Part shown: positions 8,757-17,739 of the stretch, one piece after another
Layout: the number at the start of each line of letters is the position of its first letter
How positions within the stretch are numbered: position 1 is the first letter of the stretch
NCBI RefSeq assembly: GCF_902498185.1
Contig: NZ_CABVIX010000001.1
Location: 496,001 to 560,000, forward strand
Origin: Pseudomonas fluorescens
GTDB taxonomy: Bacteria; Pseudomonadota; Gammaproteobacteria; Pseudomonadales; Pseudomonadaceae
Length of the DNA stretch: 64,000 nt
Direction of reading: 5' to 3'
The notes under the pieces: model-generated
What the model saw: only the letters and a program-made list of their open reading frames with translations
Database searches by the model: none
What the model was told of the DNA's origin: nothing
Program-made: the position numbers and the translations under genes

Positions 8757-9592
8757 TGGCTTTTCACGCTATCCATGGAAGTTAGAAACAGGGAACCGTC
8801 GCTTTCGGAAATGGCCCCGTGGAACAGCTTTTGCTGCCCGATGTGCACCTCGCAGCGGTCCAGCAGGCGCATCACCAGGATGTCATCGAGTTGCAAGGCC
8901 AGTACGCTGGCCAAAGGCATCTGGGCAATGGCCAGGATGCAGTCCAGCTGCACGGGCAGCTCGTGGATCCGGTGCACGGTGGGTTCTGCAGCGGTGGGAG
9001 GGTGGGCGTCGGTGAGCCGGCGGGTCAGTTCGTCGCCCACCGCGCCGTCCAGGTACAGGCAGATCGACGACTCGCAGCCGCTGGCCTGGCTGCGGTAGCG
9101 AAGTTCGACGCGATAGCCCCAGTGGACTTCTTCATACGCGCTGACAGATGCGTCGATATGCTCCAGGGAAACGCCGCCAAGCATCATCCGGGCACAGAGT
9201 TTGGCGATATCGACACCCAACCGTTCGCGCATGCGGTCTTCCGAAGTGCTGACCGGCGGCGCATCCTGCGAGGGAAGGGTGGTGCCGCCGTAATAGCTTT
9301 CCAGCAACTCGGTCAGCAGCGGCCGGTCGATGCTGAAACCGATCTTGCCGATGGTCGAGCGATAGCGACACTCCGGCACGCCGCTGAAGTGTTCATCCAC
9401 GCGCACATCGCACAGGTCCATATTGATCCGGTAATGCGTCAGTACGTAATCGCTGATGACTTTTGGGTACTTGCCAATCAGTTCTTTTATGTACGCAGGG
9501 ACTTTATGGTAGTGCCGGCCCAACTTCTGGGGTTTCAAGAACGTGAGTTGCTCGGCAGGCACCCGATGCAGAATTTTCTTATGACCAATCAT
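8753..9592 (-). CDS. fliM: Flagellar motor switch protein FliM, without N-terminal CheY-binding motif
   Basis: FliM links FliG to FliN in the C ring. This copy is 279 residues, shorter than the usual 320-335. The middle domain (about 35-200) keeps the YYGG turn, and the SpoA domain spans about 210-275 (MPLASVLALQLDDILVM). The protein starts MIGHKKILHRVPAEQ and lacks the N-terminal LSQxEIDALL-like peptide that binds phosphorylated CheY in canonical FliM. It is the first gene of the minus-strand export/switch operon and is divergent from the lafK-like gene. Confidence 0.9.
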   Translation of the reverse strand: MIGHKKILHRVPAEQLTFLKPQKLGRHYHKVPAYIKELIGKYPKVISDYVLTHYRINMDLCDVRVDEHFSGVPECRYRSTIGKIGFSIDRPLLTELLESYYGGTTLPSQDAPPVSTSEDRMRERLGVDIAKLCARMMLGGVSLEHIDASVSAYEEVHWGYRVELRYRSQASGCESSICLYLDGAVGDELTRRLTDAHPPTAAEPTVHRIHELPVQLDCILAIAQMPLASVLALQLDDILVMRLLDRCEVHIGQQKLFHGAISESDGSLFLTSMDSVKSQ

Positions 9593-9826
9593 GTGAATGC
9601 TCTATTCCTGAAACGGCTAGGCGGACAAGTGACCAAGCAAGCGCCGCGAGTATAGAAACCGGCGCCGGCGCTGTTAAATCAAAAGCTGTCAAAAGCCTTT
9701 TTGAGAAGCTTTTCAGCGGTTTTGAGGCTTACTGATTTCCCATGTATCCCCCCCTGGTACTAGGATTTTCGAGGTAAACGTGCGCCCAGCGCTCGACAGT
9801 GACGGTCCTTATGGCAGGTATAAACG
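9593..9826. promoter_or_regulatory. Divergent control region between fliM and the lafK-like gene
   Basis: This 234-base region must hold the promoters of both the fliM operon and the activator gene. It is more AT-rich than the genes around it. AAAAGC occurs at 9681-9686 and 9691-9696 (10-base spacing), with the inverse GCTTTT at 9708-9713, a possible operator. No good -24/-12 element was found. A GG-N10-GC match on the minus strand near 9620-9635 agrees poorly outside the GG and GC. Confidence 0.45.
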
Positions 9827-11215
9827 GTGAGGTCGGTAAATAAAGTGTTCAGCCCCAGTGTCGTCGTGCCCCTCGGTCGCAATGAGCAACCGGAAGTCAT
9901 TGTGGTTGGCAATCCACAGGAAAGTGGCTATCAAGCATTGATTGCCTGTTTGCAGCAGCAACAGCGGCCGGTGGTCTGTCATGAAAGTTGCGACGAACTG
10001 CAAGAACCTTTGCTGGCCAAGGCCACGGTAATATTTGTACTTGTCGGCAGTTTTACCCACCACGCCTTGCGCATGCAGATCGATAGGTTGATTCGCCGCG
10101 CCGGACATATCAGCGTTATTCCCATCGTTGAATACGCCGAACAAGAGCGCGCCGCCACGCTGCTGGAGAACGGTTGCGTGGATTACCTGCTGGCGCCGTT
10201 CAGTCCCGCACAGGTCAGCGCCTTGCTGCAGCGCCAGGAAGCGGCCGTGGCCGCCCAGGCAAGTTTCGTTGCCTGCTCCCACGCTGGGCGGCGCCTGCTG
10301 GCGATGGCCCAGCGGGTTGCTGCAACCCGTGCGCCGATCCTGATTACCGGTGAAACCGGCACCGGCAAGGAAATGCTGGCCCGTTATGTTCACCGTTTCG
10401 CTACCAGCGACAATGCCCCGTTCGTTGCCGTGAACTGCGCGGCAATTCCCGAGCAGATGCTCGAATCGCTATTGTTCGGCCATGAGCGGGGCGCCTTCAC
10501 CGGCGCGGTCAATGCCCAGCCCGGCAAGTTCGAGCAGGCCAACGGCGGAACCTTGCTGCTCGACGAGATCGGTGAGCTGCCGCTGGGCTTGCAGGCAAAA
10601 CTGCTGCGTGTGCTCCAGGAGCGGCGGGTCGAGCGTCTCGGCGCCACCCGCGAAATCCGGCTGGATGTGCGAGTGATTGCGGCGACCAACCGCGACTTGA
10701 CGGTCGAGGTGGCCGAAGGACGGTTCCGGGCCGACCTGCTGTTTCGCCTCGACGTACTGGCGCTGCATATCACGCCGCTGCGCGAGCGTCCTGAAGACGT
10801 GCTGGCACTGGCACGGCGTTTCATCAGCCGCTACGCACCCAATGAACATGATGAGTGCCTGCTGACCCCAGCGGCCTGCCAGGCGCTGGTGCAGCACACC
10901 TGGCCAGGCAATGTGCGCGAACTGGAAAACACCCTGCAGCGGGCGCTGGTGCTGCGCAGAGGCATGTACATCCTGCCAGACGACTTGGGCCCCAGTGTCT
11001 GCCCGGAGCCCGCCGCGGCTCCATCGGCCCCTCAGGGCAAGGCTGCGTTGCGCGCCACGGGCAAGTGGGCCGAGCACCAGCATGTGCTCGACACCATCAG
11101 TAGATTCGGCGGCCATAAGACCAAGGCTGCCGAGAGCCTTGGCATGACCCCCCGCGCCCTGCGCTACCGCCTCAGCGCGATGCGCGAGCAGGGTGTGCCG
11201 ATACCGTTCCCTTGA
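9827..11215 (+). CDS. lafK: Sigma54-dependent flagellar activator (LafK/FleQ-like)
   Basis: This is an enhancer-binding protein that activates sigma54 RNA polymerase, probably the master regulator of this flagellar system. The 462 residues comprise an N-terminal receiver-like/FleQ-type domain (about 20-130), an AAA+ domain with Walker A GETGTGKE (175-182), the sigma54-contact loop GAFTGA (222-227) and Walker [10 protein letters not shown], and a C-terminal Fis-type helix-turn-helix ([16 protein letters not shown]). The only well-placed start is GTG at 9827 with a weak ribosome site. Position between the fliM operon and fliE is the same as lafK in Vibrio and Aeromonas. Candidate target sites are described upstream of fliD and the glycosyltransferase gene. 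Confidence 0.9.
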   Translation: MRSVNKVFSPSVVVPLGRNEQPEVIVVGNPQESGYQALIACLQQQQRPVVCHESCDELQEPLLAKATVIFVLVGSFTHHALRMQIDRLIRRAGHISVIPIVEYAEQERAATLLENGCVDYLLAPFSPAQVSALLQRQEAAVAAQASFVACSHAGRRLLAMAQRVAATRAPILITGETGTGKEMLARYVHRFATSDNAPFVAVNCAAIPEQMLESLLFGHERGAFTGAVNAQPGKFEQANGGTLLLDEIGELPLGLQAKLLRVLQERRVERLGATREIRLDVRVIAATNRDLTVEVAEGRFRADLLFRLDVLALHITPLRERPEDVLALARRFISRYAPNEHDECLLTPAACQALVQHTWPGNVRELENTLQRALVLRRGMYILPDDLGPSVCPEPAAAPSAPQGKAALRATGKWAEHQHVLDTISRFGGHKTKAAESLGMTPRALRYRLSAMREQGVPIPFP

Positions 11216-11255
11216 CCTGCCAGCCCCTCGGCCTTTCCAGCGTGGAGAAATACCC

Positions 11256-11588
11256 GTGAATTCAATCATGAACGTCCAGCAACACTTGCTAGACCAGATG
11301 GACCAGGCCAAGAGCCTGATGCAAGCGCCGGTCATCCAGCCGGCGGCGCTGTTCCAGCAGATGCCCGAGCAGGGCATCGGCGTGGCGTTCGAAGAGGCCA
11401 TGCGTGCGGTGGATGCCCAACAGCATGTCGCCAGTGGCGCCATGGCTGCGGTCGACAGCGGCCAGAGCGACGACCTGGCCGGCGCGATGATCGAAAGCCA
11501 GAAAGCCAGCGTGGCGTTCAGTGCCCTGCTGCAGGTGCGTAACAAATTGACCACGGCATTTGATGACGTGATGAGAATGCCGCTGTAA
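11256..11588 (+). CDS. fliE: Flagellar hook-basal body protein FliE
   Basis: FliE joins the MS ring to the rod. The open frame reaches back to 11193, but the GTG at 11256 has a GGAG ribosome site 8 bases ahead and gives 110 residues, the family size. ATG at 11268 is an alternative. The C terminus has the family pattern [17 protein letters not shown] followed by ending residues near DDVMRMPL. It opens the fliE-F-G-H-I-J series 40 bases after the lafK-like gene and may share its transcript, since no clear promoter is seen between them. Confidence 0.93.
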   Translation: MNSIMNVQQHLLDQMDQAKSLMQAPVIQPAALFQQMPEQGIGVAFEEAMRAVDAQQHVASGAMAAVDSGQSDDLAGAMIESQKASVAFSALLQVRNKLTTAFDDVMRMPL

Positions 11589-11598
11589 CTGAAGGTGA

Positions 11599-13281
11599 GT
11601 GCTCAAGGTGCTGCAAGAAATCAACGATAAAATCAGGGCCCAGCTGAGTCGGTTGAAGCTGGACCCACGCATCGGCCTGGGCGCGATGGCAGCGGCCGCC
11701 GGCTTGCTGGCGATCGGGGTGGTGATGTACCTGTGGCGTGATCAGGGGGCCCTGCGTCCACTGTATGGCGCGGGTGAACCCTACCCCGCGGCAGAGGTGA
11801 TGCAGGTGCTGGACGCCGAGCAGATCCGCTACCAGCTGCACCCACAGAGCGGCCAGATCCTGGTGCGCGAGACCGAGCTTGGCCGGGCGCGCATGCTGCT
11901 CAGCGCCAAGGGCGTGCAGGTGGCGGTGCCGGTAGGGTACGACCTGTTCGACAAGGACGAGCCGCTGGGCACCAGCCAGTTCGTCCAGGACATCCGGCTC
12001 AAGCGCAGCCTGGAAGGCGAACTGGCGCGCACGGTCATGACCCTCAAGGGCATCGACAGCGCACGTGTCCATCTGGCCTTGCAGGAGAGCAACTCCTTTG
12101 TGGTCAGCAATCGCGACCCGGCCAAGGCGTCGGTCATGCTGCAGATGAGCCCCGGCTTCAAGTTGACCCCTGAGCAGGTAGGCGCCATCGTCAACCTGGT
12201 CGCCAACAGCGTGCCCAAGTTGCAGCTGGCCGATGTCAGCGTGGTCGACCAGTACGGCGTGCTGCTGTCCCGTGGCATCAATGCCGGCGGTGGCCCGGTG
12301 CAGAACTGGCAAGTGGTGGATGACTACCAGCAGAAGGCCTCGGCCAACGTCGAGCAGGTGCTGGCGCCGATCCTGGGCAGTGGCAACTACCGCATCAGCG
12401 TTGCGGCCGACATCGACTTCAGCCAGAAGGAAGAAACCGTCCAGGCGTTCGGTGATACCCCGCGCTTGCGCAACGAAGTGCTGCAGGACGAAAGCACGCT
12501 CGACCGGCTGGCCCTTGGCGTGCCCGGATCATTGAGCAATCGGCCCGTACCTCCAGCCGGTGGGCAGGCGCCGCCCAAGGGCAGCGAAGCCCAGACCGCC
12601 GACAAGGGCGCGACCTCGCTGCGCAAGGAGTCCACACGCAAGCTCGACTACGACCAGAGCGTCACCCACGTCAAGCACTCTGCGTTCAACCTGCGTAGCC
12701 AGAGCATCGCCGTGGTGTTGAACGCCAGTGACGCCGAGGAGGGCGGCTGGCCTGCGCCGGCCCGGGAGCAGCTTGAAGTCCTGCTCAAGAGTGCGGTGGG
12801 CTTCAATGCCGAACGTGGCGATGTGCTGACCCTGAGCGTGTTCCCCTTCGCCGCCACTGACCTGTCGCGCACCGCAGCCGACTGGTGGCAGGACGACCAG
12901 CTTCACGACCTGCTCAAGCTCGGCGTGTTTGCCCTGTTCAGCCTGCTGTTGCTGCTGCTGGTAGTGCGTCCGGCACTCAGCCGCCTGCTCAAGGGCGCCG
13001 ATGCCCAGGCTGCGCTGAAAGGCGGGGAGCCTGCCGCGCCGAGCCTGGGCAGTGAGCTACCCGCCCAGGCCTTGCCACCGGGCAAGGACGACAGCACCTT
13101 CGTCAACATGCTTGGCGAGCTCAACCCCCTCTCGGAGATCTGCCTGCCGGCACCGGGCTCGGGCCTGGAACTGCAGGTCGAGCATCTGCAGATGCTGGCC
13201 AAAAATGATCCCGAACGTGTGTCGGAAGTGATCAAACAATGGATAGGTCGCAATGAAAGCAACGTCCCCTCGCAAAACTGA
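11599..13281 (+). CDS. fliF: Flagellar MS-ring protein FliF
   Basis: FliF assembles the inner-membrane MS ring on which the motor is built. The 560 residues show an N-terminal membrane segment (about 25-45), the periplasmic ring-building domains with KRSLEGELARTVMTLKGIDS, a second membrane segment (about 435-455) and a C-terminal FliG-binding tail (NDPERVSEVIKQWIG). GTG at 11599 is preceded by a GAAGG-type site. The 3' end overlaps fliG by 29 bases. Confidence 0.96.
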   Translation: MLKVLQEINDKIRAQLSRLKLDPRIGLGAMAAAAGLLAIGVVMYLWRDQGALRPLYGAGEPYPAAEVMQVLDAEQIRYQLHPQSGQILVRETELGRARMLLSAKGVQVAVPVGYDLFDKDEPLGTSQFVQDIRLKRSLEGELARTVMTLKGIDSARVHLALQESNSFVVSNRDPAKASVMLQMSPGFKLTPEQVGAIVNLVANSVPKLQLADVSVVDQYGVLLSRGINAGGGPVQNWQVVDDYQQKASANVEQVLAPILGSGNYRISVAADIDFSQKEETVQAFGDTPRLRNEVLQDESTLDRLALGVPGSLSNRPVPPAGGQAPPKGSEAQTADKGATSLRKESTRKLDYDQSVTHVKHSAFNLRSQSIAVVLNASDAEEGGWPAPAREQLEVLLKSAVGFNAERGDVLTLSVFPFAATDLSRTAADWWQDDQLHDLLKLGVFALFSLLLLLLVVRPALSRLLKGADAQAALKGGEPAAPSLGSELPAQALPPGKDDSTFVNMLGELNPLSEICLPAPGSGLELQVEHLQMLAKNDPERVSEVIKQWIGRNESNVPSQN

Positions 13282-14308
13282 CGTCATGCAGGAGCTGCGC
13301 GCACGCACGGCCCAGAACCGTTCGATGAGCTCGCTCGAACAGGCATCGATTCTCATGCTGAGCATGGGTGACAGCGTATCGGCCGGGGTGTTGCGGCATT
13401 TCTCCCGCGAAGAGATCGTCATCATCAGCCAGGCCATGGCGCGCTTGAACAACGTCAAGCAGCCCATGGTGACCGAGGTCATCAGCCGGTTTTTCGAAGA
13501 CTACAAGGAGCAGAGCAGTATCAAGGGCGCTTCGCGCAGCTATTTGTCGGGCATGCTCGGCAAGGCCCTGGGCAACGAGATCACCCGCAGCCTGCTCGAC
13601 AGCATCTACGGTGAGGAAATCCGCGCCAAGATGGCCAAGCTCGAATGGGTCGACCCCAAGCAGTTCGGCACCCTGATCGCCAAGGAGCACGCGCAGATGC
13701 AGGCGGTGTTCCTGGCCTTCCTGCCGCCTGGCATGGCCAGCGAGGTGCTGGAAAGCATGCCCAGCTGGCGCCAGGACGAGCTGCTGTATCGGATCGCCAA
13801 CCTCAGTGAAATCAACAGCGACGTGATCAAGGAGCTGGAACTGTTGATCGAGCGCAGTCTGTCGGTGCTGTCCAACCAGGGCTCGCAGGTGCGCGGGATC
13901 AAGCAGGCCGCCGACATCATGAACCGCTACAAGGGCGACCGCGACCAGATGTTCGAGCTGCTGCGCGCCCACGACAACACCTTGGTCGAGCGCATCGAAG
14001 ACGAGATGTATGACTTCTTCATCCTCTCGCGCCAGAGCGACGAAGTGCTCCAGGCATTGCTCGAGGCCATCCCGCTCAGCGAATGGGTGGTCGCGCTCAA
14101 GGGCGCTGAGCCTGCGGTGGTCAAGGCGATCCAGGGCGCCATGCCGCGGCGCCAGATGCAGCAGATGGAAGCGCAGAACCGCCGCCAGGGCCCCGTGCCG
14201 TTGAGCCGGGTGGAACAGGTGCGCAAGGACATCATGGGGGTGGTCCGGGACATGGCCATCGAAGGCGGCCTGGCCGTGCAGCTGTTCCGTGAGCAGACGG
14301 TCGAGTGA
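13253..14308 (+). CDS. fliG: Flagellar motor switch protein FliG
   Basis: FliG is the rotor protein that takes torque from the MotA-MotB stator and sits on FliF. The 351 residues include the N-terminal FliF-binding domain (SSLEQASILMLSMGD), the armadillo middle domain and the C-terminal torque domain with charged residues (VERIEDEMYDFFILSRQSDE). The start at 13253 overlaps fliF and has a GGATAGGT-like site; ATG at 13286 would give 340 residues but lacks a ribosome site. Overlap with fliF suggests coupled synthesis. Confidence 0.95.
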   Translation: MKATSPRKTDVMQELRARTAQNRSMSSLEQASILMLSMGDSVSAGVLRHFSREEIVIISQAMARLNNVKQPMVTEVISRFFEDYKEQSSIKGASRSYLSGMLGKALGNEITRSLLDSIYGEEIRAKMAKLEWVDPKQFGTLIAKEHAQMQAVFLAFLPPGMASEVLESMPSWRQDELLYRIANLSEINSDVIKELELLIERSLSVLSNQGSQVRGIKQAADIMNRYKGDRDQMFELLRAHDNTLVERIEDEMYDFFILSRQSDEVLQALLEAIPLSEWVVALKGAEPAVVKAIQGAMPRRQMQQMEAQNRRQGPVPLSRVEQVRKDIMGVVRDMAIEGGLAVQLFREQTVE

Positions 14309-14318
14309 GGGCTATCGC

Positions 14319-15011
14319 GTGTCGATCAAAGTGTTAAAGGCCAAGGGCCGTGACTGGCGGCCCTACCGGTTTCCGCCGTTGCCCGAGCGTGAGACGCCGC
14401 CGTTCAGCGATGATCCGATCGCCCTGCAGCGGGCCATCGCCGACGGGTTCCAGGAGGGCAACGAAAAGGGCTATCTGGAAGGGCTTGAGCAAGGGCGCGA
14501 GCAAGGCAGGCGCGAAGGGATCGCCGCCGGCCGCGAAGAGGGACGCCGCGAAGGCATCGCCCAGGGGATATCGGAAGGCCGCCAGGCGTTCGATCAGGCC
14601 AGCGAGCCCCTGGAGATCATGAACCAGAAGCTCCGCGCGTTCATGGCCGAGTTCGAGCTCAAGCGCCGCCGTGAGCTGCTGGCGCTGGTCAAGAAAGTCT
14701 CCGAACAGGTTATCCGCTGCGAGCTGACCTTGAACCCGACGCAGCTGCTGACCCTGGTCGACGAGGCTCTGGCCGGCATGCCGCTCGAACCCGAAGACGT
14801 GCATGTCCAGCTGCATCCGCAGGAGTTCGCGCGGATCAAGGACCTGGCCCCCGACCGCGCTGCGGCCTGGCGCCTGGTGGCCGACGAGTCGCTGGCCTTG
14901 GGCGAGTGCCGCATTGTCAGCACCCAGGCGGAAGTGGATGTCGGCTGTCAGCAGCGCCTGGACGCCTGCGTGCAGACACTCTCCGAACACCTCCTGCTCA
15001 TCGAGGACTGA
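14319..15011 (+). CDS. fliH: Flagellar assembly protein FliH
   Basis: FliH is the stator-like regulator of the export ATPase FliI. GTG at 14319 with a GAGGG site, 10 bases after fliG, is chosen over the upstream in-frame ATG at 14289, which lies inside fliG; this gives 230 residues. Residues about 50-100 contain the GxxxG-like glycine repeats typical of FliH (EGNEKGYLEGLEQGREQGRR and following). The C-terminal domain (about 110-230) is the V-ATPase-stalk-like part that holds FliI. It ends 3 bases before fliI. Confidence 0.92.
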   Translation: MSIKVLKAKGRDWRPYRFPPLPERETPPFSDDPIALQRAIADGFQEGNEKGYLEGLEQGREQGRREGIAAGREEGRREGIAQGISEGRQAFDQASEPLEIMNQKLRAFMAEFELKRRRELLALVKKVSEQVIRCELTLNPTQLLTLVDEALAGMPLEPEDVHVQLHPQEFARIKDLAPDRAAAWRLVADESLALGECRIVSTQAEVDVGCQQRLDACVQTLSEHLLLIED

Positions 15012-15014
15012 GTC

Positions 15015-16334
15015 ATGCTCAAGCGCTTCGAGCTGGATGAGGCATTGCGTTCGCTGGACACCGTGCAATTGGCCAAGGTCAGTGGGCGGCTGGTGCGCAT
15101 GTCGGGGATGCTGCTCGAGAGCCTGGGCTGTCAACGGGTCACCGGCCAGCGCTGCTGCATCGAACAGGCCGACGGCGGCCTGCTGGATGCGCAGGTGGTG
15201 GGTTTCAACCGGGATATCACCTACCTGATGCCCTTCAAGAAACCCGTGGGGCTGAGCTCCGGCTCACGGGTGTTTGCCGTGCGTGACGAAGCGGCATTGC
15301 ACATCGACGGGTCCTGGCTCGGCCGCGTGGTCAATGGGCTTGGCGAACCGATGGACGAACTGGGCAAGTTGAGCGGACGTGACGTACTGTCGGTCGAACT
15401 GCCCAAGGTCAACCCCCTCAAGCGCCAGCCGGTCAGCGAGCCGCTGGACGTCGGCGTGCGCGCGATCAACGCGCTGCTGACCCTGGGGAAGGGCCAGCGG
15501 GTCGGGTTGTTCGCGGGCAGCGGCGTGGGCAAGAGCGTGTTGCTGGGCATGATTACCCGGCAGACCAAGGCCGACGTGGTGGTGGTCGGGCTGATTGGCG
15601 AGCGCGGTCGCGAAGTGCAGGAATTCATCACCCATTCCCTCGGTTCCGAAGGCCTGCGCAAGGCCGTGGTGGTGGTGGCACCGGCCAACGAGTCGCCCTT
15701 GATGCGCCTCAAGGCCGCCGAGCTGTGCCATAGCATCGCCGCCTATTTTCGTGATCAGGGCAACGATGTCCTGCTGCTGGTCGACTCCCTGACCCGCTAC
15801 GCCATGGCCCAGCGCGAGATCGCCCTGGCCCTGGGCGAGCCGCCGGCCACCAAGGGGTATCCGCCCTCGGTGTTCGGCATGCTGCCGGAGCTGGTCGAGA
15901 GCGCCGGCAATGGCGAAAGCGCCACCGGCAGCCTCAGTGCCCTGTACACCGTGCTTGCCGAAGGCGATGACCAGCAGGACCCGATTGTCGACTGTGCCCG
16001 GGCGATTCTCGACGGGCATATCGTGCTGTCGCGCAAACTGGCCGATGTCGGCCACTACCCAGCCATCGATGTGGCGGCGTCGGTCAGCCGCTGCATGAGC
16101 CAGGTGGTCGATCAGAAGCACCAGCGCGCCGCGCGGGCGTTCAAGGAATTTTCCGGTCTGTACGAGCGGATCAAGGACCTGATTCCGCTGGGCGGCTATA
16201 CCCCCGGCATGGACCCCGGCACGGACCGCGCGGTCAAGCTGGCCCCGAGCCTGGAGCGCTTCCTGCGCCAGGACGTGGGTGCCAGTGCCGAACTCGCCCT
16301 GTGCGTGGCGACGCTGCAAAGCATCGTCAAGTGA
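15015..16334 (+). CDS. fliI: Flagellum-specific export ATPase FliI
   Basis: FliI is the F1-beta-like hexameric ATPase at the base of the flagellar export gate. The 439 residues carry Walker A GLFAGSGVGKSVLLG near residues 163-177, the family GERGREVQEF, Walker B LLLVDSLTRYAMAQREIALA and the late conserved GGYTPGMDPGTDRAVKL. Length fits the family. It follows fliH by 3 bases and precedes fliJ by 10 bases. Confidence 0.97.
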   Translation: MLKRFELDEALRSLDTVQLAKVSGRLVRMSGMLLESLGCQRVTGQRCCIEQADGGLLDAQVVGFNRDITYLMPFKKPVGLSSGSRVFAVRDEAALHIDGSWLGRVVNGLGEPMDELGKLSGRDVLSVELPKVNPLKRQPVSEPLDVGVRAINALLTLGKGQRVGLFAGSGVGKSVLLGMITRQTKADVVVVGLIGERGREVQEFITHSLGSEGLRKAVVVVAPANESPLMRLKAAELCHSIAAYFRDQGNDVLLLVDSLTRYAMAQREIALALGEPPATKGYPPSVFGMLPELVESAGNGESATGSLSALYTVLAEGDDQQDPIVDCARAILDGHIVLSRKLADVGHYPAIDVAASVSRCMSQVVDQKHQRAARAFKEFSGLYERIKDLIPLGGYTPGMDPGTDRAVKLAPSLERFLRQDVGASAELALCVATLQSIVK

Positions 16335-16344
16335 GCACGCCTGG

Positions 16345-16794
16345 ATGAAAGACAGAATCGAGGTGCTCAGCCGCCTGGCCGACTTGCGCGCCATCCAGAT
16401 GCGTCAGGTCATGGCCCGGGTGACCTATCAGCAGAATCTCTGCCAGCGCTATCGCAACAACATTGCCGCCCTGGCGCGCCTGTGCGGATACAGCAGCGCC
16501 ACCACCACGCCCCTGCAACGGCACAACCAGCAGCAGTACAAAGCCACCTTGCACGCCATGACCAACCTGCAGACCCGCGAACTGCAGCTGGCCGAACAGA
16601 CCCTGCAGCGCATCCAGGACGAACTGCTGGCGGCCATGCGCCAGGAGAAAGTCCTGGCCCAGGTCATCGAGGGCAAGGTCAGGGTCTGGCAGGCCGAGCT
16701 GACGCGCCAGGAGCAGAAAATCCAGGATGGGCTGGCCAGCCAGGCCTGGTGGCGCAACCAGGCCACCATGAAAGATTCTCCGAATTCGATTTAA
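16345..16794 (+). CDS. fliJ: Flagellar export protein FliJ
   Basis: FliJ is a coiled-coil rod in the centre of the FliI hexamer that helps transfer chaperone-substrate pairs. The frame is open from 16279, but ATG at 16345 (MKDRIEVLSRLADLRAIQM), 10 bases after the fliI stop, gives 149 residues, the normal size of about 147. The whole protein is predicted helical with heptad-like Leu/Gln spacing and no membrane segment. Sequence conservation in the family is low, so the call rests on size, coiled coil and position after fliI. Confidence 0.9.
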   Translation: MKDRIEVLSRLADLRAIQMRQVMARVTYQQNLCQRYRNNIAALARLCGYSSATTTPLQRHNQQQYKATLHAMTNLQTRELQLAEQTLQRIQDELLAAMRQEKVLAQVIEGKVRVWQAELTRQEQKIQDGLASQAWWRNQATMKDSPNSI

Positions 16795-16849
16795 GCCAGC
16801 GCCCCGAAGGGTCGCCTTGGTCAAGTATCACCACGTTCTGGACCTCATC

Positions 16850-17134
16850 ATGGAAATCACTCGACCGCCTCACCCGGGTTTGAACGGTACCCGACAAGCC
16901 ACCGCCCCGAGCGTCCAAGCGCCCGACAGCACTGGCCCGACCGGCCCAGTCACGGGTGTGACGGCGATCAAGCCCGCGTTGGAGCAGATCCAGTCTGCGC
17001 TGGGACAGTTGCCACAGGTCGACCTCGAGAAAGTCGCTGCGATCAAGGCTGCGCTGGCCAGTGGCGAGCTGGCCAACGACAGCGCCAGTTTGGCCGCCGC
17101 CATGCTGAGCTATCACCGCGGCACTGATCGATGA
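16850..17134 (+). CDS. flgM: Anti-sigma28 factor FlgM
   Basis: FlgM binds and inhibits sigma28 until it is exported through the finished hook. The ATG at 16850 (MEITRPPHPGLNG) gives 94 residues; an in-frame TTG at 16817 is also possible. The N-terminal half is Pro/Ser/Thr-rich and likely disordered, and the C-terminal half has the sigma-binding helices (LPQVDLEKVAAIKAALASGE and SASLAAAMLSYHRG), a clear FlgM pattern. It overlaps flgN by four bases. Placement between fliJ and fliD is unusual: flgM-flgN more often sits beside flgA. Confidence 0.9.
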   Translation: MEITRPPHPGLNGTRQATAPSVQAPDSTGPTGPVTGVTAIKPALEQIQSALGQLPQVDLEKVAAIKAALASGELANDSASLAAAMLSYHRGTDR

Positions 17135-17565
17135 GCCAGAAAGCCCAGTTGCTGCGGGTCATCGAGCTGGACCTGGCCGACGACCTGGGTGGTTATGAGC
17201 ACTTGGCGCAGTGGATGACCCGTCTCTATGGGTACCTGATGGCCCGTGACTGCCCGCAGATCGATCTGGCCAACCAGCAGATCAGCGAGTTGCTGGATGC
17301 CGCTTCCCTGCGCGCTCGCCGCCGCAGCAAGGTGTTGCAGGCCCTGCGCCTGGCCGACGGCAGCGGAGCGATGCCGCAGCTGTTCACACTGCTGGCCCCG
17401 GCCCGCACTGCACGGCTGCAAGACGCCTGGAACACGCTCACGGATCGGGTGGCTCATTGCCGCCAACTCAATGAGCGCAACGGCAAGCTGCTGGCCCTGC
17501 ACAGCGACATCCTGCATCAGCTGTTCAACCGGCAGCCGGAGAACATCTACCAGCCCAGCCTCTGA
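17131..17565 (+). CDS. flgN: Flagellar export chaperone FlgN
   Basis: FlgN is the cytosolic chaperone of FlgK and FlgL. The 144 residues are helical with no membrane segment, and the C-terminal region contains NERNGKLLALHSDILHQLF, which matches the FlgN pattern of a conserved N-x-x-N-x-x-L motif before the end. The start overlaps flgM (ATGA). It ends this operon: a 174-base gap with its own sigma54 promoter separates it from fliD. Confidence 0.88.
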   Translation: MSQKAQLLRVIELDLADDLGGYEHLAQWMTRLYGYLMARDCPQIDLANQQISELLDAASLRARRRSKVLQALRLADGSGAMPQLFTLLAPARTARLQDAWNTLTDRVAHCRQLNERNGKLLALHSDILHQLFNRQPENIYQPSL

Positions 17566-17596
17566 GCGGCGCCATCCGGCACGTTCTCATCCACGC

Positions 17597-17611
17597 GGAA
17601 GCCGCGCTTCC
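17597..17611. promoter_or_regulatory. GGAAGC-N3-GCTTCC palindrome, candidate LafK enhancer for fliD
   Basis: The palindrome GGAAGC-CGC-GCTTCC lies 86 bases before the sigma54 promoter of fliD. The same arms with a different 3-base centre (GTC) occur at 25750-25764, upstream of the other sigma54 promoter seen in this cluster. Position and symmetry fit an upstream activating sequence for an enhancer-binding protein; assignment to LafK is inference. Confidence 0.6.
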
Positions 17612-17697
17612 CTCTGTCGCCGCCCGAGGCCCGGATGCGGAAGGGCCGATTCGCTGGCTTCAAGAAAAAAACCTAATGAAAACAGTCAGTTAGTGGT

Positions 17698-17713
17698 TGG
17701 CATCGGTCTTGCT
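17698..17713 (+). promoter_or_regulatory. Sigma54 (-24/-12) promoter of fliD
   Basis: TGGCATCGGTCTTGCT has the exact GG-N10-GC spacing of sigma54 promoters, and the -12 part TTGCT matches consensus fully; the -24 part TGGCA matches with two changes after it. It lies 26 bases before the fliD ATG. With the palindrome at 17597-17611 it forms a complete candidate promoter-enhancer unit. Confidence 0.75.
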
Positions 17714-17739
17714 ATCCACTGCCCAAGGAGATCCCTGAC

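Noticed and set aside
9618..9640. Possible sigma54 site before fliM on the minus strand
   Set aside because: Only the GG-N10-GC spacing fits; the bases around it match poorly, so it was not called as a promoter.
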